Shown: piece after piece, positions 47,907-60,300 of the stretch
Layout of the letters: each line of letters opens with the position of its first letter
Position numbering within the stretch: position 1 is the stretch's first letter
NCBI GenBank assembly: GCA_025403435.1
Contig: CM046354.1
Coordinates: 41,551,779 to 41,615,778 of the forward strand
Direction of reading: 5' to 3'
Origin: Artocarpus heterophyllus
Taxonomy: Eukaryota > Streptophyta > Magnoliopsida > Rosales > Moraceae
DNA: 64,000 bases
Notes under the pieces: generated by a model
What the model was told of the DNA's origin: nothing
The model's database searches: none
The model's input: only the letters and a program-made list of their open reading frames with translations
Program-made: the position numbers and the translations under genes

Positions 47907-48607
47907 CCAGACCTTGAGAAAAATGACCTTTTCGTTTGTTTTTCACTATTTCAAACCTAGATCAAGATTCCGACCTTATAAAATGGTTTTGTGAGTACTA
48001 AAAGCATACTAAACAACCATGAGATAGCTTAGGGATGTAGAATACCTTAAGCTAGAAATTGATAAACTTAGTTTCTATTTAAGGTTGTTCATGGTTCTGT
48101 GGAGCTAACGTATAATGGGTCGGGACTACTGTGTCGAACATTGGTATGGATATCGAGGTAGGACTTCTAACCTATCTCCTTGGTAGCCTTGGTTTGAAAA
48201 GGGGTTTGGCCATAAATCCTTTATATGTTTTCAAGAAATGAAGTTTACCACTTATTTTCATTATTGGCTAAATAATGGATGATGACAATGAATGTAATGA
48301 GAACATTCAATAAAAAGAGACATGATAATGATGTGACACCGAGCGTGTCAGTTGGTACTACCCGGAATGATAAAATAGAGCATGATGCCATGTACAAAGA
48401 TTGGGTCATGGGAAGCGCGACCTTGGAGGTAGGTCCTGAAACCCAACTGAGCCACTTCGGTGGTGATTCATATGGCCTTGCCTATAATCTAATAATGAAA
48501 TTGTCTATGGATGAATAAGGGATTAATCCGGTGTGAATAAATTTAATGAGTTCTAATTTATTATCTGTTTATTTATTTGCTCCATGTTGTGGCTTTTGCT
48601 TAATATG

Positions 48608-48609
<2 letters not shown>

Positions 48610-48642
<33 letters not shown>
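48610..48642. repeat. (AT)n microsatellite
   Basis: An uninterrupted TA dinucleotide run of about 32 bp inside the gypsy LTR. Confidence 0.95.
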
Positions 48643-48643
<1 letters not shown>

Positions 48644-49089
48644 ATGTTTAAATTCAATATTTTTAAGATTTAGTCCTACTGAGCCCTTCGCTCACCTTTT
48701 CTTGTTTTAAATTTTCCCCCCTTCTAGGTGGGATTCAACTTAGGGAGACTGAAGAACCAAGAAGGAAACTACAGGGCTAGAATATTATCCTCTTGGGTAT
48801 TTATAACAAGGCATATAATAATTCAGTTTATTTATATTTTCTTGGACTGTGGTTATGTACCTTATATTGCTAGTACCAAGTATGCACATCAAAGTGGGTC
48901 CGGTGGGGCCCAGTGGGGTTTGTTTATTTAATGTTTTCTTTTCACTTTGTTCGCTTCCGTATATTTAACGATTTCACATTTTTATAATCACTTCTTAATA
49001 TCTTTTATGATTGTGATTCTTGCAAAAATTCAATTTATTTAATTTAATTAATCTGCCACGTCACCTCTTGGATTTGGAGGCGTGACAGA

Positions 49090-49106
49090 TTGGTATCAGG
49101 GCCCTA
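49090..49106 (+). other. primer-binding site of the second gypsy element
   Basis: TTGGTATCAGGGCCCTA begins two bases after the LTR end. It matches the initiator-methionine tRNA complement (TGGTATCAGAGCC) with one difference. This is where reverse transcription would be primed. Confidence 0.85.
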
Positions 49107-49192
49107 GGTTTATGAACCTTGAAAATTGTGCATACTTGAGTATGGCAATGAGAAACCACTAATAGTCCAATTTTGTTTTCAGAATCGAGGAA

Positions 49193-50214
49193 ATGGCACC
49201 AAGACGTCATCCAATAGCTGCAGATGCGAATCCTGCAGATGAGGAAGGCTTGATGGGAGCCATGTTCATCGCTTTTCGACAGATGGCAGCGAGGTCTAGG
49301 CCTGAGGATTCTAAGGCAAGTCGCCAACATACGTACTTTAAGGAGTTCTGTCGCGCATCTATTTTGACTTTTGATTGGAACGGGGACCTGCAGATCGCTA
49401 AATACTGGTTGGATTCAATAGTGAAGCACTTAGATACCCTCGGAGTACCGATGGAGTACCGTGTCGACTTTGCAGCTTATCAGTTTGAAGGCAGCGCTAA
49501 TACATGGTGGAAACAAGCTAAGCATTTGGAAAACGCTGGGAACATTAGTTGGGATAGATTTGAGGAGTTGTTCTAAGAGCACTACTTTCTATTGGGATAC
49601 ACGGATCAGAAGATTACTGAGTTTTATCAGTTACAGCAGGGTGATATGACGGTCTAGGAATATGAGGCTAAGTTTAATGAGTTGACTCTATCCGTTGTGG
49701 CTTCTAAGCGGAAGAAATGCATCAAATTCCAAGACGGGCTTAAGGCATCTATCCAATGGCAAGTGGTGGCCTTACGACTTTGAAATGCTGGTGAGTTGGT
49801 ATCTTCAGCTATTTCTGTGGAAAGTGAACATACACTTTATAGTGAAAATCAGGTAACGACGTCAGGAGGGCCCCAGAGGAGTAATCAAAGAAATAGTAGT
49901 AGCTGCCAAGCCTAAGCAAAGAACCAGCAAGGAAATGCTAGCAGTGGGAGTGGTAGTTCGTCAGGTAGCGGGCGTAGTAACCCTTACAGCTTCCATTATC
50001 ATTTTTGCCAGCAGCTAGGACATATTAAGAGAAACTACCCAATCAAGAACACTCGACAGGGATTCCAAGCTGGAAAGGGTGCGAGTCGTCAGTTTCAAGG
50101 CCAGCCTACAGTTCCTTCGCAACAATCTCCTCAACTACCTTTTTATCAATTTGCACCACAGCAGATGCAGTACCCGATGCAAGGGCATCAGCAACAAGGT
50201 TTCCAGTGGAACAC
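49193..50214 (+). pseudogene. gypsy gag, interrupted by Cop-D
   Basis: It starts at the ATG at 49193 (MAPRRHPIAADANPADEEG), about 100 bp after the primer-binding site. The gag core is visible (FDWNGDLQIAKYWLDSI, then YQFEGSANTWWKQAKHL), followed by a Ser/Gly-rich linker and a zinc knuckle at about 50000-50042. In the knuckle the first cysteine is replaced (FHYHFCQQLGHIKRNYP), so metal binding is probably lost. In-frame stops occur at about 49574, 49657 and later (TAA/TAG/TGA). The Gln-rich C-terminus ends at the Cop-D LTR edge. Protease and pol are not in the window. Confidence 0.88.
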
Positions 50215-50606
50215 TGTTGAAAAAATAGTACGCAGTGGAATTTTAAAAATTTTATATCAGAGTATTTTCCAAAACACAAGTTTGACATGCTTTATGCACA
50301 AATTAACCAGATCTTACTAACATTTGTGTGCCGAAATGCTCCTACAATCAGTGAAGAGAAGTAACGTTCTAGAAGAGCCTCAACCAACTGGTCTTATTTG
50401 CTATTCTCTATCCACGATCAAAGTGAGTGTGGGCTCACACGTATAGCTCTTCCTTTAGGTAACTCTCCTTCCAACCAATTGAGAGAACCCAAAGCAAGTG
50501 TTTGTGATTTGTGAACAAGAGCTCTTAGGGAGTTTTCAGATTCTCACCAGCAGAGTATCACTCTTAATCTCTCAATTGATCTAAATAACTTATGAGACTT
50601 ACTCCC

Positions 50607-50614
50607 TATTTATA
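50607..50614 (-). promoter_or_regulatory. TATA box of the Cop-D LTR
   Basis: The minus strand reads CCTATAAATAGGGAGTAAGT. The start of transcription is expected some 30 bp toward lower coordinates. Confidence 0.7.
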
Positions 50615-50733
50615 GGAGTTGGGTCTAGGGTCAGTTCTTATCAGATTAGGTCTCAAAATTTGAATCAGAATCAAATTCGGATCAATATCTAATAAGATCC
50701 ATGTAAAAACACATGATCTTATCCTTCGCTCAA

Positions 50734-50809
50734 CGGCAGGCCGATCTGGATGATCGGCAGGCCGAACAGGCCCCATCGGCAGGCCGAACTTGAGGATCGG
50801 CATGCCGAA
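50734..50809. repeat. palindromic array upstream of the Cop-D TATA box (4 units)
   Basis: Nearly perfect CGGCAGGCCG or CGGCATGCCG units begin at 50734, 50755, 50777 and 50798 (21, 22 and 21 bp apart). In the sense of the element they lie about 120-200 bp upstream of the TATA box. A possible half unit (TTGCCGAT) follows at 50810. Confidence 0.9.
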
Positions 50810-52257
50810 TTGCCGATTAATATCTCAGCGAATCTTTTATTTTCCACTCGAGATTCTATAGGATAAAGTCTCAGTTTTAATTCAAATAACTTAATAGAAA
50901 AGTTATCTGATTAAAACAACTTTATCTAGATAATCTCTAGAAAAATAAATGAATTCCCAATAATTCTACAAGTTTATCTTGATCTAATTTATTCAAAATT
51001 AAATCAACTGATAAATAGACAAGAATTATCCGATCTCAATAATTCAACAAGTTTATCTTGAATTAATTTTATCACAAAATTAATTCAACCAATAAACAGA
51101 CATGAATTATCTGATTCTTTCGAATTTCAACCAATCTAATAAATCTGACCTAAGTCACCAATTGGTTGAAAAGCACGCCGTATCATTATAGGATGTTGTA
51201 AGCTAGCAAAGGGGACCAAATGGACCTATATAGTTCAAGCTCCCGATAATTACGAAACCCAATATCCCAGATATACATTTCATAATTATCAACTCCAACG
51301 CTACTCCACTAAAAGCTTGGAGCTGCACTCTCGAACTACATAGAATTACGAAGCCCGTATAGCTAAGTCCCTGACATATCATAGTGTATCGTATCCCCAT
51401 ATGATAATCCATAATCGGTTTAAGGACAAGTTCTGTCTTACCTTTCCTATTATTTTTATCTTTCATTCTATTATCTCACCATCGAAAAACTTACCATCCA
51501 AAGATAGTATACCAATCGATTACACCTATGTATCCAAATGGTTGAGCGCTCTAGTTTTCCAATTATAGGATAACGCATATAAGAAGATATCACTACTCTT
51601 AAAGAGGAGCTATGGATTCTATATCCATGAATAATAGGTCTAAGCTATCAAAAGTTATGCCTCCAACGTATCGGCAAGCATACCACTATTAAAATGTGGG
51701 TGTCACCCTTTGGTACATCAAAAGACACAAGTCAAGACAACGGGCCTACTATTCATCTCAAGATTAAGATACAATACAAATGATTGTCCAAAGTGAATCG
51801 ATTTGCTGAGACAGAATTATTAATCCAAATCAATTCACTTTATGTCCCGATCCAACACATCGTCACCTATGACAACGTGCCAATGTTTCTATTCACGGAG
51901 TCCACCTCTGATGGCCAAGACAAACCATCTCCCAATTGGGATATAGACAACATAACAATCTTTACATGAATAAAGCGTCCAACTTTATTCCCTTGATTGT
52001 GGATCTTATGATTTAGACCATCACCTTAAGAATCGTGTCTTCCACATAATCTATCCATCATATGGCCAATTCTTAAGGTTTAGACCAACAATCTTAGACT
52101 TTTGTTTGCTTAACATACATTCAACAAATATGAACATAAAGGGGACAAGATTTGGTATATAAACAATAAATAAATTCTTTATTGATAAAAATATCTCCAA
52201 AAACTTATTACATTTTTACTCCTTAGGGCATACATGTCTAACAATCTCCCACTTGCA

Positions 52258-54338
52258 CTAAGTGAGTAAATATGACAAATCTCGTATCCCCATAGCTTCT
52301 ACATGCCTCTCGAAGACTTTCCCAGTAAGTGTCTTTGTAAATGGATTGGCTAAATTATCCTCTGACGTGATCTTACACACCGTGACATACCCGCCCTCAA
52401 CGAAGTCCTTTATCACATGATACTTCCGATCAATATGTTTACTCTTCTTGTGAAATCTTGGATCCTTAGCATTAGCTACCGTCGCACTATTATCACAGTA
52501 CAGTGATACCGCCTTATCCATACCAGGAACTACCTCAAGATCCCCAAGGAACTTGTGGAGCCACACTGCTTCTTTCGAAGCATCACTAGCTACTACATAC
52601 TCGGCCTCCATCATTGAATCTAAAGTGTAATCTTGCTTCACACTTCTCCAATTGATGGCACCGCTGCCTAGAGTAAACATAAAACCCGAAGTCGATTTCC
52701 TAGAATCCAGACAAAATTGAAAATTTGAGTCAATATATCCTAGAGGAGTCAAGTCCTCACCTGAATATACAAGCATATACCCTCGAGTCCTTCTCAAGTA
52801 CTTGAAAATATGCTTTTCTGCAACCCAATGGTTTTGTCCTGGATCCGTCTGAATTAGACTTACAATCCTGACCGCATAACTAATATCCGGTCTTGTGCAA
52901 GCATGTATACAGGAGACTACCCATTGCCGAAGCATAAGGCACCTTCTTCATGTATTCTCTTTCTTCATAAAACTTTGGAGAGTCTTTCTTAGAAAGAGTA
53001 ATTCCAGACCTAGATGGTTGCCCACCTTTCTTAGAATCCTGCATTGCAACCCTTCTGAAAATTTTATCTATACAGCTGGCCTAGGACAAAGCTATTATTT
53101 TGTTCTTCCTATCCCGAAAGATCTAGATACCAAGAACAAAATTAGCCTCACTCAAATCCTTCAAGTCAAACTGCTAGGTCAACCATAATTTGACCGATAA
53201 CAATGCCCTAATGTCATTGCCAATTAGCAGAATGTCATCTACATAGAGCAATAGAAAAACCACCTTCCCATCCTTATTGTGTTTGTAAACACATGGCTCA
53301 TCCACATTTTTTTAGAACCTACAAGTCTTAATTACTTGATCAAATCTTATGTTCCAAGAACGAGAAGCCTTCTTAAGTCCATAAATTGACTTTAGCAGCT
53401 TACAAACCTTACCCTTTTGTCCCTTGATCTTGAACTCATATGGTTGTGCCATATAAATGGACTCATCAAGATAGCCATTCTAAAAAGCCGCCTTGACATC
53501 CATCTGCCAAACCTCGTAGTCAAGTGCGGTAGCTATGGACAAGAGAATCCAGATGGACTTAAGCATGGCTACGGGGGAAAAGGTTTCCTCATAATCGATT
53601 CCTTCCTTTTGCGTATAACCCTTAGCTACTAGTCTAGCCTTAAAGGTTTCGACCTTTCCATCTACTCCTCTTTTCCTCTTATAGATCCACTTGCACCCTA
53701 TGGGTTTTACCCCTTTGGGAAGATCCACTAGCTCCCAAACTGGATTAGTCTCCATAGACTTCATCTTAATGTTCATGGCCTCTGTCTAGAGTTTTGAATC
53801 AACATCCTCCATAGCTTCTGCGTGAGTATAAGGATCCCTGTCATGTTCATCTGGTTCAGCCAAAAAGACCTCCCCATTGAACATATACCTTTTTGGTTGA
53901 CGCCCGATCCTCCCATTATGCCGAAGCCCCTCAGGTTATTGCTTAGGTTTGTTTGGTTTTTCTATACTGATCAGAATGGTTTCATTCGGAAACTCCAAAG
54001 TGATTGGATCACTCCTTAAGCACCAATTTGCTTTGAGGTTTAAAGTCGTCCATGTAACTCTCCTCAAGGAAAGTTGCATTAGTTGAAACCACGACTTTAT
54101 TTTCCTTTGGGTAATAGAAATAACCCATTTTAGTCCCTTTTGGATATCCTACAAACAAGCAAACTTTTGAACGTGTTTCCAACTTATTCGGATCCTTAAA
54201 TAGGACATGAGCCCAGACATCCCCATATGAAAATATAGTTTAAGGATGTCTTCCTACCCGTCCGCAACTCATGAGGAGTTTTAGGGACCGATTTTGAAGG
54301 CACATTGTTCAAAAGATAAATGCGGTTTGTAGTGCATG
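52258..54338 (-). pseudogene. copia pol 3' half of Cop-D
   Basis: RNase H and C-terminus (52935-52258, 225 codons open, natural end DLSYLLT), a broken reverse-transcriptase stretch (about 53450-52940), the RT N-terminal part (53776-53480, with [18 protein letters not shown]) and an integrase C-terminal scrap ending at 54338. Frameshifts and stops separate the parts. The RNase H motif DSNFQFCLDSRKSTSGF is present, with an Asn where Cop-C has Asp. It is cut by the gypsy element at 54339. Confidence 0.88.
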
Positions 54339-54613
54339 TGGCGCCCCCCCTTACGGATGTCACAAATGTCGTTACATTCATACATTACATACTTATTTGA
54401 ACTTTAAATGAAAACGTAGTTAAGGAAATCATAACTAGGATCCATACATACATCTTTTTTTTTTTTAAAACAACCACATTCATTAACTTAGTCCAAATTT
54501 AATTTCACAGTAATATTGATCATAAACTTGCTTTAATAAAGTAAATATACCAAATTGTAAAATCATAGCTTGTAAAACATCACTTCATTTAAAAGTTATT
54601 TACTCCCACAGTT

Positions 54614-54804
54614 CGGCAGGCCGAACTTGGGACTTCAGCAAGCTGAACATGGTCGGCAGGTTGGAATTCGTCAATCGGCAGGCCGGCAGAGGCTCTGCAA
54701 TTCTGGGCTTAAAAACTTTCAAAGCTCGGTAGGCCGAAGATGGGATCAGCAGGCCGAACATTCTTACATCGGCATGCCGACCAATGATGTTCGGCAGGCC
54801 GACA
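54614..54804. repeat. palindromic array near the 3' end of the gypsy LTR (8 units)
   Basis: Units begin at 54614, 54636, 54654, 54676, 54727, 54747, 54770 and 54792. The first unit is the best palindrome in the window, GTTCGGCAGGCCGAAC (7-bp arms around AG). The matching array in the other LTR is at about 62440-62635. Confidence 0.88.
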
Positions 54805-56930
54805 AAGCCAAAAAAACTTAAGAAAACAAAATTTGGAAACAAATTTAACTTTCAAAATGCGGAAGATCAAATTCTTAAAATGATAAAACAAAATATTAAA
54901 TCATAGGTCTTGTTTTCTTAAAACTTAAAAATAAATTTGTCCAAAATGTAAAAACTTGATTTAAATCGTATAAACTTTCTTCTTAGCGTTCTTCCGATTA
55001 CAATTCATTGTACTTTGCTCACACGCCATTCCGTATCCTCTACCTAGTCAATGACTTTCTTACCCTTATCTGCAACATGACATAAACTTGAATAAGCTAA
55101 AGCTTAGTAAGTACATATAATTCTCACAATTTAAAAAAAAAAACATTTCATAAACATTATCATCATCATCATATCATAATAGTGCATTAAGCACATTTTC
55201 ATAGAAACATATCTTTTATTACTTGACCATATTCAAATTTATTCTATTTTATTTTAAGGGCCCAAGTGTTGCACCATAAACATCATTATAGGCGCGCCGT
55301 CATGAGAGGAGAAGGGTAGCTAATCCTAAACCAAACATGACATCATATCATAACATTGGTGTGCAACACTTATTAGGTGATACATATATACATAACTTTC
55401 ATGCTTTGAAATTTGCCATTATCAAACATGCATAACTTTAAATCATGAAAATCTTTCATAAGAAATCCTTTAAGGAAATCATCATAAAATCATTACAAAT
55501 ATCATCATGAAAATAACATCAAATCTTATAAAACATTTCATGTTGCAGGTGAGAATGTACTTACCTTAGAAGCTAGCTTACTTAACCTTATAAGAATTTG
55601 TGACAACGCCGTGGTCTTGATGTGCTCGTTCCTTTGCGTGCTTATGCCATTTATTCATTTAAAGATACAAAATAAAATTAATACTTATTATCATAAATAT
55701 AACACCCATTCATATTACATCACATATACATTCATCTCATACAAACATAATTCATAACAATCATTAAAAACAACCCATACATTTCAAACATGAAATCTGC
55801 CAGTAAGAATAATAAGGCAGTGAGTAATCTTTTGAAGACATTTTCTAACAATTAAAACACATATATTCTAATTTTAAAATTCATACTAACATCTTATTAT
55901 TATACATTTCAATATCATAAAATTATTTCATCATTAATAAAATTATTTAAACATATAGAATATCACAGAAAATAAAAGTCCAATAATAATATTGTTAAAA
56001 CAGTTTCTTGACCTAGGCTCAATAAAAGTTACATAACACATAATTTATTCATCAAATTATTACCAAACTTTGCAGTCCATAACATAACGTATACATGAAC
56101 ATTCTTGCCAAATTTCGTGAAAAACCAAACACATTTACCCCTTGAAAAAAAATTACATTTTCATGCATCATAGTCAAACAACAATATTTTACTATGAGTG
56201 GTAGAGGATAGAAAATTCATAACTTATCATAGAAAAATTGAAATGACTAGAAACTGAAAGAACATTAACATAACACACATATGAACATCATATTAAAATT
56301 CAGAAAAAATGTAATTTTGTAGAGAAAGATATGGCAACCTCATGTCAAGAAAGATTTCATTTCAAATTTAAACCGAAACGAACCCTTACCTCAAAACGAT
56401 TCTTCTCAAATTCCTTCAAATTCGTCCAAAGAAAAACTCAATTTTTCTATCAATTACTTGCAGAGAATTTTTTAGAGAAAGAAGAAATGGAAAATGTGGA
56501 GAAGAGAAGAAGAAGAGATGAATAAGAGATACATCTCAGAATGAATGAGAGAGAAAAGACGTCAGAGGAAGAGATAGAGAAAAAAAGAACGTTAACAAAA
56601 AATTTAATGTAATGAGTATAACGTAAAAAGGGGAGTCAAAACTCTTCATTAAGTCAAAAATTTTCTGACTAAGATTGAGACTAATTGCATGGAGAATGGA
56701 GAGAAAAGAGAGAAAGTCAAACAAATCATCTCATCTTACCATATTTTGCCTTCTAAAAATAGGAAATCATATCAATCAATACCAATCAAAGAAAAGTCAA
56801 TGATTTTATTTCCTTAAATGAAGAAATTAATCCATAAATATGTTAATTAATCACAAAAACCACCCATTTAACGTAATCATCTCAGCCATAAATTTGGAGA
56901 GATTCCTACTGACTGCTCATCAGCTGTCAT

Positions 56931-57056
56931 CGGCCTGCTGGCTGCATAGTTCGGCCTGCCGATTCCATGAAGTTTGGCCTGTCGATGGTTTCCATCGGCC
57001 TGTCGATTATTGACAGACTTTTCGGCCTGTCGAACCTGAAAGTATAGCCTGTCGAA
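56931..57056. repeat. palindromic array near the 5' end of the gypsy LTR (6 units)
   Basis: Units of CGGCCTGCCG type begin at 56931, 56952, 56975, 56996, 57023 and 57045. On the plus strand they read the opposite way from the 54614 cluster. Confidence 0.85.
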
Positions 57057-57329
57057 CTGTCTTGAAAATACCATACATTATAACATTCAAGTCATCATTG
57101 CATCATAATTAAACATACATTAAAATTAACATGAACACTTGAGCACAACGATTCCATGCGGTCATCACCTGTCATAAAACTTAAAATAAATAGTTAGTAC
57201 ATAAAATCATGAATCATTAATAAAAATTACTTAATGTCTTTACCAACTTTGCATAATCCGTTACATAAAAATGGGTGGGTGTTATAATTCTTCTGACCTT
57301 ATAAAAGTTTCATCCTCGAAACTCAGAAT

Positions 57330-60300
57330 AACTACGGATACTTAGATCTCATGTCATCTTCACATTCCCATGTAGCTTCTCCAACTTGATGATTCCGCCA
57401 TAACACCTTGACCAATGGAATTTCTTTATTCCTCAAGGTCTTGGTTTTCTAATCGAGTATTTCTACTGGTTTTTCTTCATAAATCAAGTCTTCTCGTATC
57501 TCGATCACTTGTGGCTCAATCACATGCGTAGGGTCCGGGACATACTTCTTAAGCATAGAGACATGAAACACATCGTGCATTGCCGACATTTCAGAAGGCA
57601 ACTTCAGCTGATAAGCCACCTTGCCTATCCTCTTCATGATTGCATAAGGACCAATGAATCTTGGGCTTAACTTGCCTTTCTTCCCAAATCTCATAACTCC
57701 TTTAATCGATGCAACTTTCAAAAACACATATTCGCCTACAGCGAATTCTAAGGGTCTTCTTCTCTTGTCAGCATAACTCTTCTGACGGCTTTGGGCGGTC
57801 CCTATTCTTCTTCTTATCAACTTTACCATCTTAGAAGTTTCGTTAACAAAATCAGTTCTTTTAGCATCGACGCTTTCCATCAACTTCTTCTCACCAGCTT
57901 CGTGCCAACATATAGGTGACCTACATTTTCGCCCATACAGAGCTTCATAAGGTGTCATCGCAATTGTCACCTAGAAGCTGTTGTTGTAAGCAAACTCTAC
58001 TAATGACAACATTTTACACCAGCTGGTCTTAAAATCGAGAGAACAAGCCCGTAGCATATCTTCTAAAATCAAGTTCGTCCTCTCTATTTGGCCGTCTGTC
58101 TGAGGATGAAAAGCTATACTAAAATGTAGCCTAGTTCCCATAGCAGTCTGCACACTCTTCCAAAACTTAGATGTGAACCTACCATCACGATCTGAGATGA
58201 TTAACTTAGGAATTCCATGAAGTCATACAATCTCCTTGACATAGAGTTCCTCTAATCATTCCTCCACTAAGTGATCTTAATGGGAATGAAATGTGCCATC
58301 TTAGTTAGTCGATCCACAATTACCCAAATTGCATCATAACCGTTCATAGTTCGGGGCAAACCGGTAATGAAATCCATTGCTATATCCTTCCATTTCCATT
58401 CTGGTATCTAGATTGACTGTAAATCACCACCAGGTCTTTGGTCTTCAGCTTTAACTTGCTAACATGTCAAACATTTCTTCGTATACAAAGCAACATCACG
58501 TTTTATTCCAAACCACCAGAAGTTATCCCTTAGATCATTATACATCTTTGTTGCACCTGAGTGAATATAGTAAGGAATGTCATGAATTTCCACCAAGATC
58601 TTCTCCCTTAAGTCATCAACATTGGGAACACATAAGCGGTCATTGAGGTACAAAGTTCCGTCATCCGCAATACGAAACTCTTGACATTTTCCTTCTTTCA
58701 TTTCCTGCTTAATCCTTACTAGACTTACATCTTCATCTTGCTTACTCCGAATTACATCATACACTGTCGGAGCAAGAGAGAGTGCTGAGAGCTGACCTGT
58801 TATAAGTTTCAAACCGAAGTCTAGAATTTCCTTTCTCAAAAGTGGAGACATTGCTTGCATTGACATCAACGTGGCAACTGACTTCCTACTTAGAGCATCA
58901 GCCACTAGGTTAGCTTTTCTAGGATGATAAAGGATTTCACAATCGTAATCCTTTACCAACTCTAGCCATCTTCGTCGTCTCATGTTCAAGTCTCTTTGCG
59001 TGAAGAAGTACTTCAGACTTTGATGATCAGTGAAGATCTTACATTGGACCCCATATAAATAGTGTCTCCATATTTTCAACGCAAAAACGACTGCTGCTAA
59101 CTCGAGATCATGAGTAGGATAGCTCTTTTCGTAATCCTTCGGTTGTCTTGACGCATAAGCAATCACCCTTTCATTTTGCATTAAAACAACTCCGAGGCCC
59201 ATCTTGGATGCATCACTATAAATTACGAACCCATCATTTCCTTTAGGAATAGCCAATGCTGGAGCCGTTGTTAGCTTCTTCTTCAGTTCTTGAAAACTCT
59301 TCTCGCAAGCATCTGTCCATTCATACTTCTTTCCCTTGCGAGTTAGATTCGTGAGTGGAGCTGCTATCTTGGAGAAATCTTCTACGAATCTCTGATAATA
59401 ACATGCTAGACCCAAGAAGCTTCTTATCTCGCTTGCATTCATCGGTTGCTTCCAATTGAGAATAGCTTCTACTTTAGCAGGGTCCACCATAATCCCATCT
59501 TTGGATATAACATGCCCCAAGAAGGATACTCTGTCGAGCCAGAACTCACACTTAGAAAACTTTGCATATAGCTTGTGTCTTCTTAAGGTCTCTAGCACAA
59601 CCCTTAAATGTTCCTCATGTTCTTCTTGATTCTTTGAATAGACAAGAATATCATCGATAAACACAAAACAGATTTATCGAGGAAATCCTTGAATACCTTG
59701 TTCATCAAATCCATGAAGGCTGCTGGTGCATTCGTCAAACCGAAAGGCATAACCACAAATTCATAGTGACCATACCTCGATCTGAAGGCTGTCTTAGGAA
59801 TATCTCCTTCTTTAATCTTTAACTGATGATATCCTTATCGTAGATCAATCTTTGAGAACACAGATGCACCCTTAAGCTGATCAAACAAATCATCGATTCG
59901 AGGCAACATGTACTTGTTCTTGATCACCACCTTATTCAGCTCTCTATAGTTAATGCAGAGTCTCATAGTGCCATCATTCTTCTTTACAAACAAGACTGGA
60001 GCTCCCCAAGGTGAGTGACTCGGCTTGATGAATCCTTTGTCGAGTAGCTCTTTTAATTGCGTGTGAAGCTCCTTTAACTCTACCGAGGCCGTTCTATAAG
60101 GCGCCTTTAAGATCGGATCAGTGCCAGGAGCGAGCTCGATCTCGAATTCGACTTCTCTTTCAGGCGGTAGACTTGTCAGATCGTTAGGAAACACTTCCGC
60201 ATATTCATGAACTACAGGTACATCTTCAATTCTTTTCTTTTCTTCTTGGCTTTTGTCTACAATATTCACCAGATAGCCCATACAGCCACTTGCTATAAAC

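Larger units (their letters stand above)
46978..49087 (+). repeat. gypsy 5' LTR (second gypsy family)
   Basis: Starts TGTAACACCCAG and ends GGCGTGACA, 2110 bp, followed at once by a primer-binding site. It includes a palindromic array (47784-47906), a CTACTGAGCCCTTCGCTCACC block at about 48676 typical of chromovirus LTRs, and an (AT)n run at 48610-48642. The LTR fragment at 21728-23063 belongs to the same family. Confidence 0.88.
50215..52243 (-). repeat. Cop-D 3' LTR
   Basis: Termini TGTTGAAAAAATAG and CATGTCTAACA, 2029 bp. It has the best-preserved promoter region of the family: the TATA box at 50607-50614 and a four-unit palindromic array upstream of it. The inverted repeat is at about 51790-51842. 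Confidence 0.9.
50215..54338 (-). mobile_element. Ty1/copia retrotransposon Cop-D, interrupted by a gypsy element
   Basis: The 3' LTR (50215-52243) and adjacent pol (52258-54338) lie in minus orientation inside the gag of a plus-strand gypsy element. The host bases just before the LTR are AACAC. Pol stops at integrase, where the gypsy element at 54339 begins, so the 5' half should lie beyond the window. Confidence 0.88.
54339..57286 (-). repeat. gypsy chromovirus 3' LTR
   Basis: About 2.95 kb. In sense it begins TATAACACCCACCC (the usual TG changed to TA) and ends GGGCGCCA. It contains two palindromic arrays in opposite orientation (54614-54804 and 56931-57056). It keeps a block at about 54832-55273 that is absent from the other LTR. 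Confidence 0.85.

Noticed and set aside
50734..50809. Regularly spaced palindromes resembling a CRISPR array
   Set aside because: The spacers are only about 10 bp, partly similar, and the arrays sit in plant retrotransposon LTRs. No cas gene is present.
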